Shown piece after piece: positions 51,377 through 59,846 of a stretch of DNA of 64,000 bases. Position 1 is the first letter of the stretch. Each line of letters begins with the position of its first letter. Under the pieces are notes generated by a model, which saw only the letters and a list, made by a program, of their open reading frames with translations, made no database searches and had not been told where the DNA came from. The position numbers were made by a program, and so were the translations under genes. The DNA comes from Alloalcanivorax profundimaris (lineage in GTDB: Bacteria; Pseudomonadota; Gammaproteobacteria; Pseudomonadales; Alcanivoracaceae): assembly GCF_015265435.1 (NCBI RefSeq), contig NZ_JABJWH010000036.1, forward strand, positions 372,001-436,000, written 5' to 3'.

Positions 51377-52498
51377 TCAGTCCGGGTTCTCGATGGTCAG
51401 GCCACGGGTGGCGTGGTCCAGGCTGGAGGCATCGGTTTCGTTGCCGAGCTTGATCATCAGGCGCAGATCATTGGGCGAATCGGCGTGGGCGATGGCGTCC
51501 TCGTAGGTGATCTCGCCGGCGTCGTAGAGGTCGTAGAGTGCCTGGTCGAAGGTCTGCATGCCCTGCTCGCGGGACTTGCCCATCAGCGCCTTGAGCAGGT
51601 GAATCTCGCCCTTGCGGATGTGGTCGGACACCAGCGGCGTGTTGAGCAGCACCTCGATGGCGGCGCGCCGGCCCTTGCCGTCCGGGGTGGGAATCAACTG
51701 CTGGGCGACGATGCCGCGCAGGTTCAGCGACAGGTCCATGTACAGCTGGCCGTGCCGGTCGGCGGGGAAGAAGTGGATGATCCGGTCCAGGGCCTGGTTG
51801 GCGTTGTTGGCGTGCAGGGTGGCCAGGCACAGGTGGCCGGTTTCGGCGAAGGCGATGGCGTAGTCCATCACCTCGCGGCTACGCACCTCGCCGATCAGAA
51901 TCACATCCGGGGCCTGGCGCAGGGTGTTCTTCAGGGCCACCTCGAAGGAGTCCGTATCGATGCCCACCTCGCGCTGGGTGACGATGCAGCCCTGGTGCTG
52001 ATGCACGAATTCGATCGGGTCCTCGATGGAAATGATGTGGCCCTTCGAGTTCTTGTTGCGGTGGCCGATCATCGACGCCAGGGAGGTGGACTTACCGGTG
52101 CCGGTGGCGCCCACGAACAGCACCAGGCCGCGCTTGGTCATGGCCAGGTCCTTGATCACCGGCGGCAGACGCAGGTCGTCCACGTTGGGAATCTTGGTCT
52201 CGATGCGGCGCAGCACCATGCCCACCAGGTTGCGCTGGTAGAAGGCGCTCACCCGGAAGCGGCCGATGCCCCGGGCGGAGATCGCGAAGTTGCACTCGTG
52301 GTGCTCGGTGAACTCCTTGCGCTGTTTTTCGTTCATCACGTTGAGCACCAGATCCCGGGTCATGTCCGGGGTCAGGGCGTTGCGGGTCACCGGCAGCACC
52401 TTGCCGTTGACCTTCATGCTGGGCGGCACGCCGGCGGTGATGAACAGGTCCGAACCGCCTTTCTGCACCATCAGCTTGAGAAGATCCTCGAATTCCAT
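51377..52498 (-). CDS. pilU: Type IV pilus retraction ATPase PilU
   Basis: This 373-residue hexameric ATPase is an accessory to PilT. It has Walker A GATGTGKST, the Asp box ISIEDPIEFVHQHQG, and Walker B/His box ILIGEVRSREVMDYA followed by HLCLATLHANNANQA. It is longer at the C-terminus than PilT, as in Pseudomonas. It lies 10 bp after pilT in one operon. PilU by itself is thought to need PilT for retraction. Confidence 0.96.
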   Translation of the reverse strand: MEFEDLLKLMVQKGGSDLFITAGVPPSMKVNGKVLPVTRNALTPDMTRDLVLNVMNEKQRKEFTEHHECNFAISARGIGRFRVSAFYQRNLVGMVLRRIETKIPNVDDLRLPPVIKDLAMTKRGLVLFVGATGTGKSTSLASMIGHRNKNSKGHIISIEDPIEFVHQHQGCIVTQREVGIDTDSFEVALKNTLRQAPDVILIGEVRSREVMDYAIAFAETGHLCLATLHANNANQALDRIIHFFPADRHGQLYMDLSLNLRGIVAQQLIPTPDGKGRRAAIEVLLNTPLVSDHIRKGEIHLLKALMGKSREQGMQTFDQALYDLYDAGEITYEDAIAHADSPNDLRLMIKLGNETDASSLDHATRGLTIENPD

Positions 52499-52508
52499 GG
52501 CGGCTCCC

Positions 52509-53543
52509 TTAAATGGCGTCCGGGGTCTTGGCTTTTTCCCGGGCCGCTTCCCGGGACACCAGGCCTTTCTGCACCAGGCCCTGCAGGCACTGGTCCAGGG
52601 TCTGCATGCCCAGCGCGCCGCCGGTCTGGATGGCGGAGTACATCTGCGCCACTTTGTCCTCGCGGATCAGGTTCCGGATCGCCGCGGTGCCGATCATGAT
52701 CTCGTGGGCCGCCACCCGGCCGCCACCGTTCTTCTTCATCAGCGTCTGCGAGATTACCGCCTGCAGGGATTCGGACAGCATCGAGCGCACCATGGCCTTT
52801 TCCTCGGCGGGGAACACGTCCACCACCCGGTCGATGGTCTTGGCGGCGCTGGTGGTGTGCAGGGTGCCGAACACCAGGTGACCGGTTTCCGCGGCGGTCA
52901 GCGCCAGGCGAATGGTTTCCAGGTCACGGAGCTCGCCCACCAGAATAATGTCCGGGTCCTCCCGCAGGGCGGAGCGCAGCGCCTCGGCGAAGCCCAGGGT
53001 GTCGCGGTGCACTTCCCGCTGGTTGACCAGGCACTTCTTCGATTCGTGCACGAATTCGATCGGGTCCTCGATGGTGAGGATGTGCTCGTAGCGGGACTCG
53101 TTGATGTAGTCCATCATCGCCGCCAGCGTGGTGGACTTACCGGAACCGGTGGGCCCGGTGACCAGGACGATGCCGCGCGGGAAGTCCGAGATCTTCTGGA
53201 ACACCTTGCCCATGCCCAGATCCTCCATGGTCAGCACCTTGGAGGGAATGGTCCGGAACACGGCGCCGGCGCCCCGGTTCTGGTTGAAGGCGTTGACCCG
53301 GAAGCGCGCCACCCCGGGCACTTCGAAGGAGAAGTCGGTCTCCAGGAACTCCTCGTAGTCCTTGCGCTGCTTGTCGTTCATGATGTCGTAGACCAGCGCG
53401 TGGACTTCCTTGTGTTCCATGGGCGGCAGATTGATCCGGCGCACGTCCCCGTCGACGCGGATCATCGGCGGCAGCCCGGCGGAGAGGTGCAAATCCGAGG
53501 CGCCGTTTTTGGCGCTGAAGGCAAGCAGTTCGGTGATGTCCAT
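52509..53543 (-). CDS. pilT: Type IV pilus retraction ATPase PilT
   Basis: This 344-residue ATPase powers pilus retraction and twitching motility. It has Walker A GPTGSGKST (130-138), the Asp box LTIEDPIEFVHESKK, Walker B ILVGELRDLETI and the C-terminal AIRNLIRE motif needed for retraction. The ATG ending at 53543 gives the same length as the Pseudomonas aeruginosa protein (344 residues); a longer frame upstream has no similarity. It is divergent from yggS, with 71 bp between. Confidence 0.97.
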   Translation of the reverse strand: MDITELLAFSAKNGASDLHLSAGLPPMIRVDGDVRRINLPPMEHKEVHALVYDIMNDKQRKDYEEFLETDFSFEVPGVARFRVNAFNQNRGAGAVFRTIPSKVLTMEDLGMGKVFQKISDFPRGIVLVTGPTGSGKSTTLAAMMDYINESRYEHILTIEDPIEFVHESKKCLVNQREVHRDTLGFAEALRSALREDPDIILVGELRDLETIRLALTAAETGHLVFGTLHTTSAAKTIDRVVDVFPAEEKAMVRSMLSESLQAVISQTLMKKNGGGRVAAHEIMIGTAAIRNLIREDKVAQMYSAIQTGGALGMQTLDQCLQGLVQKGLVSREAAREKAKTPDAI

Positions 53544-53614
53544 GGGTTTCGGTATTCTTCTCAGTAGAATTTCGCAGAGTCTTAAACTAACCGCTCCCCG
53601 GAAGCCATTCAATC

Positions 53615-54313
53615 ATGCCCGACGCCGATACGCCGCTAACCTCGATTCGCGCACGAATTCAGGCCGCCTGCGCCGCCGCCGGACGGGACCCGGACTCGGT
53701 CACCCTGCTGGCGGTGAGCAAGACCCGGGGCGCCGCTGAGATCGCCGCCCTGGCGGACCAGGGCCAGCGCCATTTCGGCGAGAACTACCTCCAGGAAGCC
53801 CTGGACAAGATGCCGGCCCTGGCCGGCCGCGACCTGATCTGGCATTTCATCGGCCCGCTGCAGTCCAACAAGACCCGGGAGGTGGCCGAGTACTTCCACT
53901 GGGTGCATTCCGTGGACCGCGCCAAGGTCGCCCGCCGCCTCAACGATCAGCGTCCGGAGGGGCTGCCGCCGCTGCAGGTCTGCCTGCAGGTGAACCTGGA
54001 CGACGAAGCCAGCAAAAGCGGCCTGCCCCTGGCGGAGGTGCCGGCGCTGGCGGCCCGGTTCGCGGAATGGCCCCGGCTGCGGCTGCGCGGCCTGATGGCG
54101 ATCCCCCGCGCCGACGCCGAGGACCGCAACCGGGCGGCGTTCCGGCGTCTCGCCATGACACTGTCACAATTGCGCAATACAATGCCGGCCCTCGACACCC
54201 TGTCCATGGGCATGAGCGCGGACTATCCGGTGGCCATTGAAGAAGGCGCCACCGTGATCCGGCTGGGCACCGCCCTGTTCGGCCCGCGCCCGCCCAAAGC
54301 GGACGGCCAATAA
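53615..54313 (+). CDS. yggS: Pyridoxal 5'-phosphate homeostasis protein YggS
   Basis: This 232-residue PLP-binding protein (PLPBP/PROSC) buffers pyridoxal phosphate in the cytoplasm. Lys36 (LLAVSKTRG) binds the cofactor; FGENYLQEA, WHFIGPLQSNK and LSMGMSADYPVAIEEG are conserved. It precedes proC by 15 bp, the usual order. Confidence 0.97.
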   Translation: MPDADTPLTSIRARIQAACAAAGRDPDSVTLLAVSKTRGAAEIAALADQGQRHFGENYLQEALDKMPALAGRDLIWHFIGPLQSNKTREVAEYFHWVHSVDRAKVARRLNDQRPEGLPPLQVCLQVNLDDEASKSGLPLAEVPALAARFAEWPRLRLRGLMAIPRADAEDRNRAAFRRLAMTLSQLRNTMPALDTLSMGMSADYPVAIEEGATVIRLGTALFGPRPPKADGQ

Positions 54314-54328
54314 AGGAATGGCGCAGTT

Positions 54329-55138
54329 ATGGCACAGCAACTGATTGGATTCATCGGGGCCGGCAACATGGCCAACAGCCTGGCCGGCGGCATGATCGCC
54401 AAGGGCATCCGCCCGGCGCGCATCTGGATGAGCGACCCGTCCAAGGACCGCCTGGATGAAGTCTCCCAGCTGCACCGGGTTCACGTTACCCACGACAACC
54501 TGGACGTGGCCCGCCGCGTGGACGTGCTGGTGCTGGCGGTGAAGCCCCAGGTAATGGGCGACGCCTGCGCCGACCTGCGCGAGATCATCGCGGAACGCCA
54601 GCCCATGGTGATTTCCATCGCCGCCGGCGTCACCGTGGCCAACCTGCGCGAATGGCTGGGCGACGCCCCCATCGTGCGCTGCATGCCCAACACCCCGGCG
54701 CTGGTCCAGGCCGGCGCCACCGGCCTGTTCGCCGCCGAGGGCGTGAGCGAGGAACAGAAAGCCATGGCCGGCCAGATTCTCAGCGCCGTGGGTCTGACCT
54801 TCTGGTTCGAGGAAGAGAAGGAACTGGACGCGGTCACCGCGGTGTCCGGCTCCGGCCCGGCCTACTTCTTCCTGCTCATGGAATCCCTGATCGACGCCGC
54901 CGTGGCCCAGGGCCTGGACGCCGCCACCGCCCGGCAGATGGTGCTGCAGACCGCCTGGGGCGCCGCCCAGCTGGCGATCACCAGCGAGGCCGGCCCGGAG
55001 ATCCTGCGCCAGCGGGTCACCAGCCCCGGCGGCACCACCGCCGCCGCCCTCGGCGTGTTCGAGGAAGCCGGTTTCCGCGAGCAGGTCCAGGCCGCCGTGG
55101 CCGCCGCCCGGGAGCGTTCCGAGGAGCTGGCCGAGTAA
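54329..55138 (+). CDS. proC: Pyrroline-5-carboxylate reductase
   Basis: This 269-residue NAD(P)H enzyme makes L-proline. It has the Rossmann motif GFIGAGNMANSLAGG at the N-terminus, VVAVSGSGPAYFF-type dimerisation motif (VTAVSGSGPAYFF) and TSPGGTTAAAL at the end. Length is normal. It is flanked by yggS and yggT, 62 bp before the latter. Confidence 0.97.
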   Translation: MAQQLIGFIGAGNMANSLAGGMIAKGIRPARIWMSDPSKDRLDEVSQLHRVHVTHDNLDVARRVDVLVLAVKPQVMGDACADLREIIAERQPMVISIAAGVTVANLREWLGDAPIVRCMPNTPALVQAGATGLFAAEGVSEEQKAMAGQILSAVGLTFWFEEEKELDAVTAVSGSGPAYFFLLMESLIDAAVAQGLDAATARQMVLQTAWGAAQLAITSEAGPEILRQRVTSPGGTTAAALGVFEEAGFREQVQAAVAAARERSEELAE

Positions 55139-55200
55139 AATTTGAAACCGTTCCGCTTTACCCCAATACTCTGACGCCAAACGGACAGTCTGGAGTCACC

Positions 55201-55749
55201 ATGAACCCTCAGGGTGCCGCGGTTTTCCTGATCGATTTCGCGTTCAGCGTCTACATCTTCATCGTTTTGACCCGCTTCGTGCTGCAAGTGGCACGGGCGG
55301 ATTTCTACAACCCGATTTCCCAGTTCGTGCTGCGCGCCACCAACCCGTTGCTGGCGCCGCTGCGGCGCATCATCCCCGGCTACCGGGGATTGGACATAGC
55401 GTCCCTGGTCTTGGTGGTGGTTCTGATCGTGGTCAAGGCGTTGATGCTGACGACCCTGCAACGCGGTGGCATCCCGGATGGCATCGGGCCGGTGTTGCTG
55501 GTCTATACGTTGCAGGAGCTGGCCACCCTGCTGCTCAACTACATCTTCTGGGCGGTGCTGATCCGGGTGATTCTGAGCTGGGTGGCGCCGGACCCTTCCA
55601 ACCCCATCGTGCGGGTGGTGATCCAGATCACCGAGCCGATCATGGCGCCCTGCCGGCGGTTGCTGCCGGACATGGGCGGGCTCGATCTGAGCCCGCTGAT
55701 CGTGCTGCTGGGGGTGCAGTTCCTGAAGATTCTGTTCCAGCTTCACTGA
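55201..55749 (+). CDS. yggT: YggT family membrane protein
   Basis: This 182-residue inner-membrane protein has two YGGT repeats, each a helical pair followed by a short loop (NPLLAPLRRIIPGYRG and EPIMAPCRRLLPDMGG). The family is linked to cell division and osmotic resistance, but its mechanism is not known. Translation starts at the ATG at 55201; an open frame that runs through proC in another frame is not real. Confidence 0.95.
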   Translation: MNPQGAAVFLIDFAFSVYIFIVLTRFVLQVARADFYNPISQFVLRATNPLLAPLRRIIPGYRGLDIASLVLVVVLIVVKALMLTTLQRGGIPDGIGPVLLVYTLQELATLLLNYIFWAVLIRVILSWVAPDPSNPIVRVVIQITEPIMAPCRRLLPDMGGLDLSPLIVLLGVQFLKILFQLH

Positions 55750-55756
55750 TCGCGGC

Positions 55757-55776
55757 ATCGCGGCTTCAGCCGCGAT
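55757..55776. terminator. Hairpin between yggT and the enoyl-CoA hydratase gene
   Basis: ATCGCGGC (55757-55764) and GCCGCGAT (55769-55776) enclose the loop TTCA. It lies in the 31-bp gap between two converging stops, so it could end both transcripts. There is no T-tract. Confidence 0.5.
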
Positions 55777-55780
55777 CCGC

Positions 55781-56659
55781 CTATTCGAACGGCGGCTCAC
55801 CCTGCCAGTCGAAGAAGTCCGGCAAATCCCGGGACACCTTGTCCGGGAACACCGCCGGGCGCTTCTCCAAAAACGACATCACCCCCTCCTTCACGTCCTC
55901 GGAGCCACCCCGGGATTTCATCGCCTTGCTGTCCAGCTTGTGCGCCTCCATGGGATGCTCGGCGCCGGCCATGCGCCAGATCATCTGGCGGATCACCGCC
56001 ACCGACACCGGCGCGCTCTGTTCCACCATCTCCTTGGCCAGGGCCACCGCCGCCGGGTACAGATCCTCGGGCTTGTGCAGCGAACGCACCAGGCCGCGCT
56101 CCTTGGCTTCGTCGGCCTTGAAGACGCGGCCGGTGAAGCACCATTCCAGGGCCGAGGAGATGCCCACCACCCGGCTCAGGAACCAGGACGAGGCGGCCTC
56201 GTTGACGATGCCCCGGCGCGAGAACACGAAGCCGAACTTGGCGTCCTCGGAGGCCATGCGCACGTCCATGGGCAGCTGCATGGTGATGCCCACGCCCACG
56301 GCGGCGCCGTTCACCGCGCCGATCACCGGCTTGAGGCTGCGGTAGATGCGCATCGCCACCTGGCCGCCGCCGTCCCGGTGGGCGTCGTCCGGGTTGGCGC
56401 CCTCGCCACCGCGTTTCTTGTAATCGAAGGTGTCGCCCCCGGAGGACAGGTCGGCACCGGCGCAGAAGGCACGGCCCTTGCCGGTGACGATCACCGCGCG
56501 CACTTCGTCGTGCTGGTCGGTGAAGTCGAAGGCGGCCAGCAGCTCGTCCTTCATCTCCCGGTTGAAGGCGTTCATCTTCTCCGGGCGGTTCAGGTAAAGG
56601 GTGGCGATGCCGTCGTCGTCGACGGTCAGTTCCAGGGTGTTGAAAACGGGCAGGTCCAT
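55781..56659 (-). CDS. Enoyl-CoA hydratase/isomerase (crotonase) family protein
   Basis: This 292-residue crotonase hydrates or isomerises enoyl-CoA thioesters. The oxyanion loop is GRAFCAGADLSSGG and the second catalytic region is GAVNGAAVGVGITMQ, with RRGIVNEAASSWFL afterwards. An insert of about 20 residues (KKRGGEGANPDDAHRDGG) follows the first loop, and the C-terminal third is longer than in minimal hydratases. The ATG ending at 56659 is used because the family match begins there. It is divergent from a thioesterase gene. Confidence 0.93.
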   Translation of the reverse strand: MDLPVFNTLELTVDDDGIATLYLNRPEKMNAFNREMKDELLAAFDFTDQHDEVRAVIVTGKGRAFCAGADLSSGGDTFDYKKRGGEGANPDDAHRDGGGQVAMRIYRSLKPVIGAVNGAAVGVGITMQLPMDVRMASEDAKFGFVFSRRGIVNEAASSWFLSRVVGISSALEWCFTGRVFKADEAKERGLVRSLHKPEDLYPAAVALAKEMVEQSAPVSVAVIRQMIWRMAGAEHPMEAHKLDSKAMKSRGGSEDVKEGVMSFLEKRPAVFPDKVSRDLPDFFDWQGEPPFE

Positions 56660-56826
56660 GGCGACTCCTCGGTGCAAGCGTGACCGTTCATGATTGGCCA
56701 GCCCCGGGGCCCCCGCAACCACCAGTTACGACGCCGGTCCGGCGGTTTTGGTCATCGCCGCCCCTGGGCGCCGGCCGCCGGCGGCGGTAGGCTTGCGGCC
56801 TTGAAATCGTTTTGGGAGAGCGAACC

Positions 56827-57699
56827 TTGAACCCTGGCAGCAAACCGGACGGCATCTGGCGCACGCCGGACGCCTACCCCTTCCATCTGCCCCTGGTGCC
56901 CCACTACAGCCACCTGGACACCGAGCGCCACGTCAACAACGTGGCGGTACAGAGTTTTCATCTGGAAGCGCGCACTCGCCTGCTCATGGACACCCTGGAC
57001 CGGCCGGTGTGGTACTCGGACGACGTGCTGCTGCGACCGCGCCGGACCCTGACCCAGTTCCTGGGGGAAACCCACTATCCCCATCCGGTCACCGCCACGG
57101 CGGCGGTGCTGGGGGCGGACGCCGACCGTGTCCACCTGCGCACCGCCCTGTTCCAGCACGGGGACTGCGTGGGCGTGCAGGATTGCCTGCTGGGGGCCTG
57201 GCAAGGGGATCGCTGGGTGGCGCTGCCGGACGACGTGTCGCGGGCCCTGGGCGAGCGGCCCCTGGAGGCGGTCTGGCCGGCGGAGACCGCCCTGGACGCC
57301 GGGGCCTTCACCGGCTACCCCCTGCAGGTGCCGCTGAGCGCCCGCTACGTGGATCTGGACCCGGATCGGGGCCTCTCCGAGCTGGCCCTGGCGCGTTATG
57401 CGGAGCAGGCCCGGGCCGGTTCGCTCACCGAGCTGCGCCAGCCGGAGCTGGGGCTGCTGGTGGCGCGCATCGATCTGAGTTTCGGCCGCTGGGACCTGGG
57501 CATGGGGGACGAGGTGCGCCTGGCCACCGGCCTGGGCCGGGTGGGTAACACCTCCTTCGTGCTCAGCGGTGGCATTGCCGTGGACGGTGAGGCGGTGGCG
57601 GCGGCGGAGAGCGTCATGGTGTTGCTGGACCGGCGCAGCCACCGGCCCACGCCGGTGGCCCCCTACGCGGATGCCATGGCGACGCTCCGCATCGGTTGA
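56827..57699 (+). CDS. Tandem hotdog acyl-CoA thioesterase-like protein
   Basis: This 290-residue protein appears to have two hotdog domains. The N-terminal one carries PLVPHYSHLDTERHVNNV and the C-terminal one RYVDLDPDRGLSELALARY, both resembling the HxD-x-x-x-H/NN region of 4HBT enzymes. It probably hydrolyses or binds acyl-CoA thioesters. TTG at 56827 with GGGAGAG upstream is the best start; TTG at 56812 and an ATG inside are alternatives. Confidence 0.78.
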   Translation: MNPGSKPDGIWRTPDAYPFHLPLVPHYSHLDTERHVNNVAVQSFHLEARTRLLMDTLDRPVWYSDDVLLRPRRTLTQFLGETHYPHPVTATAAVLGADADRVHLRTALFQHGDCVGVQDCLLGAWQGDRWVALPDDVSRALGERPLEAVWPAETALDAGAFTGYPLQVPLSARYVDLDPDRGLSELALARYAEQARAGSLTELRQPELGLLVARIDLSFGRWDLGMGDEVRLATGLGRVGNTSFVLSGGIAVDGEAVAAAESVMVLLDRRSHRPTPVAPYADAMATLRIG

Positions 57700-57724
57700 T
57701 GGCGCGGTGTGAACAAAGGCCCCG

Positions 57725-58648
57725 TCACCAGGCGCAGACGGTTTTGCCCTGCTGCTCCTGGGACGCCATCCAGGACAGGATGCGCCCGCCCAGGGGGCGT
57801 TGGGTGGCGTCGGCGGCCAGCGCGATGGCCTCGCCCAGCCCCTCGATGTCGATGCCGGTCTTCAGGCCGACGCTCTCCAGCAGGTAGGCCAGATCCTCGG
57901 TGGCCATGTTGCCGGTGGCGCCGGGGGCGAACGGGCAGCCGCCCAGGCCGCCCAGGGAGGCGTCGAAGCGGCGCACGCCCAGATCCGCCGCCTCCCAGGC
58001 CATGGCCGCCGCCAGGCCGCGGGTATCGTGCAGGTGCACGTAGAAGCGCTCGGCGCCGAAGTCGCGGATCAGCGGGCCCATGATGTCCTTCATCTGGCGC
58101 GGGTTGCCGCCGCCGATGGTGTCGGCGATGGCCACCTCGTCACTGCCGGCGGCGAACATGCGCTCCGCCAGGGACTGGCTCAGGCTCACCGGTACAGGCC
58201 CGTCGTAGGGGCAGGCAAAGGCGCCGGAGATGTAGGTGCGGGTGGCGACGCCGTCCTGGCGGGCCGCCGCCAGAATCGCCTCGCAGCTGGCCGCCGCCTG
58301 CTCCAGGCTCATGTTCAGGTTGCGCTGGTTGAAGGTGTCGGTGGTGGAAAGCACCAGGGCCACGGTGGGGTAGCCCGCGTCCCGGGCCAGCTGGTAGCCC
58401 TTCAGGTTGGGCACCAGGGCGGTGTAGTGCAGGTCGTCCCGGCGCGGCAGCCGCTCGGTGAGGGCGGCGGCGTCGGCCATTCGCGGCACCGCCTTGGGGC
58501 TGACGAAGCTGACCGGCTCCAGATAGCGCACCCCGGCGGCCACCAGGGCCTCGGCGATGCGCGCCTTGGTATCGGTATCCACCGGCGTGGGCTGGTTCTG
58601 CAGGCCGTCGCGCAGGCCCACTTCGTTGATGATCGCGGTTTCGGTCAT
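57725..58648 (-). CDS. Hydroxymethylglutaryl-CoA lyase
   Basis: This 307-residue TIM-barrel lyase splits HMG-CoA into acetyl-CoA and acetoacetate, the last step of leucine catabolism. The N-terminal VGLRDGLQNQ and the C-terminal GGLGGCPFAPGATGN (with catalytic Cys) are diagnostic, with metal-binding HLHDTRG between. I start at the ATG ending at 58648, which begins the domain. A branched-chain acid pathway also fits the acyl-CoA dehydrogenase and crotonase nearby. Confidence 0.95.
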   Translation of the reverse strand: MTETAIINEVGLRDGLQNQPTPVDTDTKARIAEALVAAGVRYLEPVSFVSPKAVPRMADAAALTERLPRRDDLHYTALVPNLKGYQLARDAGYPTVALVLSTTDTFNQRNLNMSLEQAAASCEAILAAARQDGVATRTYISGAFACPYDGPVPVSLSQSLAERMFAAGSDEVAIADTIGGGNPRQMKDIMGPLIRDFGAERFYVHLHDTRGLAAAMAWEAADLGVRRFDASLGGLGGCPFAPGATGNMATEDLAYLLESVGLKTGIDIEGLGEAIALAADATQRPLGGRILSWMASQEQQGKTVCAW

Positions 58649-58819
58649 GGGTGTGTCCCGGTGCCTTGGGGGGGGAGCCGCAGTGTGCCATGGCGGCAGG
58701 CGGGCGGCCACAGCCGCCGGCGCCGGTCAATGGCCGGCGCCCGTTGTGTTCGGGCCGGCTCCGTTGAGCAAGGATGCCGCTCCGGGGTAGGGTCGGTGAT
58801 CGAGGTACTGGAGACCGCC

Positions 58820-59665
58820 ATGTTCTGGATTCTTTCCGTTGTACTGGTGGTGATCGTCCTGATCCCCACCTACGTCACCCTGGCCTTCTATCTGGTCTGG
58901 CACTATGACCGGCGCAATTTCCCGGAGCCGGTGCTGGGCGAGGCGCCCCCGGCCCTGAAACCCGGCCGGGTGGTGCGCGCCATGCTGTTGGAGGCCGCCA
59001 GCCTGACCTTTCTGGTGGCCACCTATCCGCTGCGCGTGATTCAGGACGCCTCGCCGAAGCGGGCCCACGCCTCGGATCGTCCGCCGGTGGTGCTGATCCA
59101 CGGCTACGGCGGCAACAGCGCCAACTTTCTGTGGATGCAGTGGCGCTTGCGCCGCGGGGGGTTCCGCAACGTTTACGCGGTGAGCTACACGCCGCCGCAC
59201 ATCAATATGCGCAAGCTCTCCGACCAGGTGGCACGCCACGTGGAGCGGGTGCTGGAGCGCACCGGCGCCGAGCAGGTGGACCTGGTCTGCCACTCCATGG
59301 GCGGCCCCCTGAGCCGCTACGCGATCAAGAACCTGGGCCTGGCCGGCCGGGTGCGCAAGGTGATCGCCCTGGGCAGCCCCCACTACGGCTCGCGCATCGC
59401 CGCCCTGTTCCCGGCCCGGGGCGCCGCCGCCCAGATGCGTTACCGCAGCCCCTTCGTCCAGGAACTGGCGGAAGAGGGCGAATGCCCCGGCGGAGCCCGC
59501 TTCTTCTGCCTCTACTCGGAGATGGACAACTTCGTGCTGCCGGCCGCCACCGCCGTGCTCGAGAACGCGGAGGAAAACCTGCATCTGCCCTACCTGGGCC
59601 ACTGCTCGCTGCTTTACAGCCCCCGGGTGGCGCGGGCCGTGGCCGACCGGTTGCGCGCCGACTGA
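58820..59665 (+). CDS. Membrane-anchored lipase (alpha/beta hydrolase)
   Basis: This 281-residue triacylglycerol lipase-type hydrolase has an N-terminal membrane segment (about 3-26). The oxyanion motif is LIHGYGGN and the nucleophile elbow is VCHSMGG with Ser159; Asp in YSEMDNFVLP and His in LGHCSLL complete the triad. The first residue of the elbow is Cys rather than the usual Gly. The ATG at 58820 has GGAG about 7 bp upstream. The active domain may face the periplasm. Confidence 0.92.
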   Translation: MFWILSVVLVVIVLIPTYVTLAFYLVWHYDRRNFPEPVLGEAPPALKPGRVVRAMLLEAASLTFLVATYPLRVIQDASPKRAHASDRPPVVLIHGYGGNSANFLWMQWRLRRGGFRNVYAVSYTPPHINMRKLSDQVARHVERVLERTGAEQVDLVCHSMGGPLSRYAIKNLGLAGRVRKVIALGSPHYGSRIAALFPARGAAAQMRYRSPFVQELAEEGECPGGARFFCLYSEMDNFVLPAATAVLENAEENLHLPYLGHCSLLYSPRVARAVADRLRAD

Positions 59666-59735
59666 GGGCACTCGCCGCCGATTGTTGGTTTTTTGTAAGG
59701 ACGGGAATCGTGGTCTTCCTTGTCCGGGCAAAAGT

Positions 59736-59768
59736 GGTACGTTAGTGCAAATATAGAACAATCGTACC
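59736..59768. promoter_or_regulatory. Inverted repeat upstream of the Ig-like lipoprotein gene
   Basis: GGTACG (59736-59741) and CGTACC (59763-59768) flank 21 AT-rich bases in an otherwise GC-rich region, about 80-110 bp before the lipoprotein start codon. This could be an operator or a promoter-region dyad. No regulator is adjacent. Confidence 0.35.
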
Positions 59769-59846
59769 AGCCCGCTCCCTCCGAGCGCGGCCCCCAGAAC
59801 AAGAAACCGCCGCCCGGCGCCCGGCGCGGCGTTGGAGACCACGATC

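Noticed and set aside
54652-55749. Possible ProC-YggT fusion in one frame
   Set aside because: The upstream 183 codons are out of frame with real proC. YggT begins at its own ATG at 55201, and proC ends normally at 55138.
57800-59665. 621-codon frame ending in the lipase
   Set aside because: The first 340 codons are antisense to HMG-CoA lyase. The lipase has its own ATG at 58820 with a ribosome-binding site and a membrane anchor.
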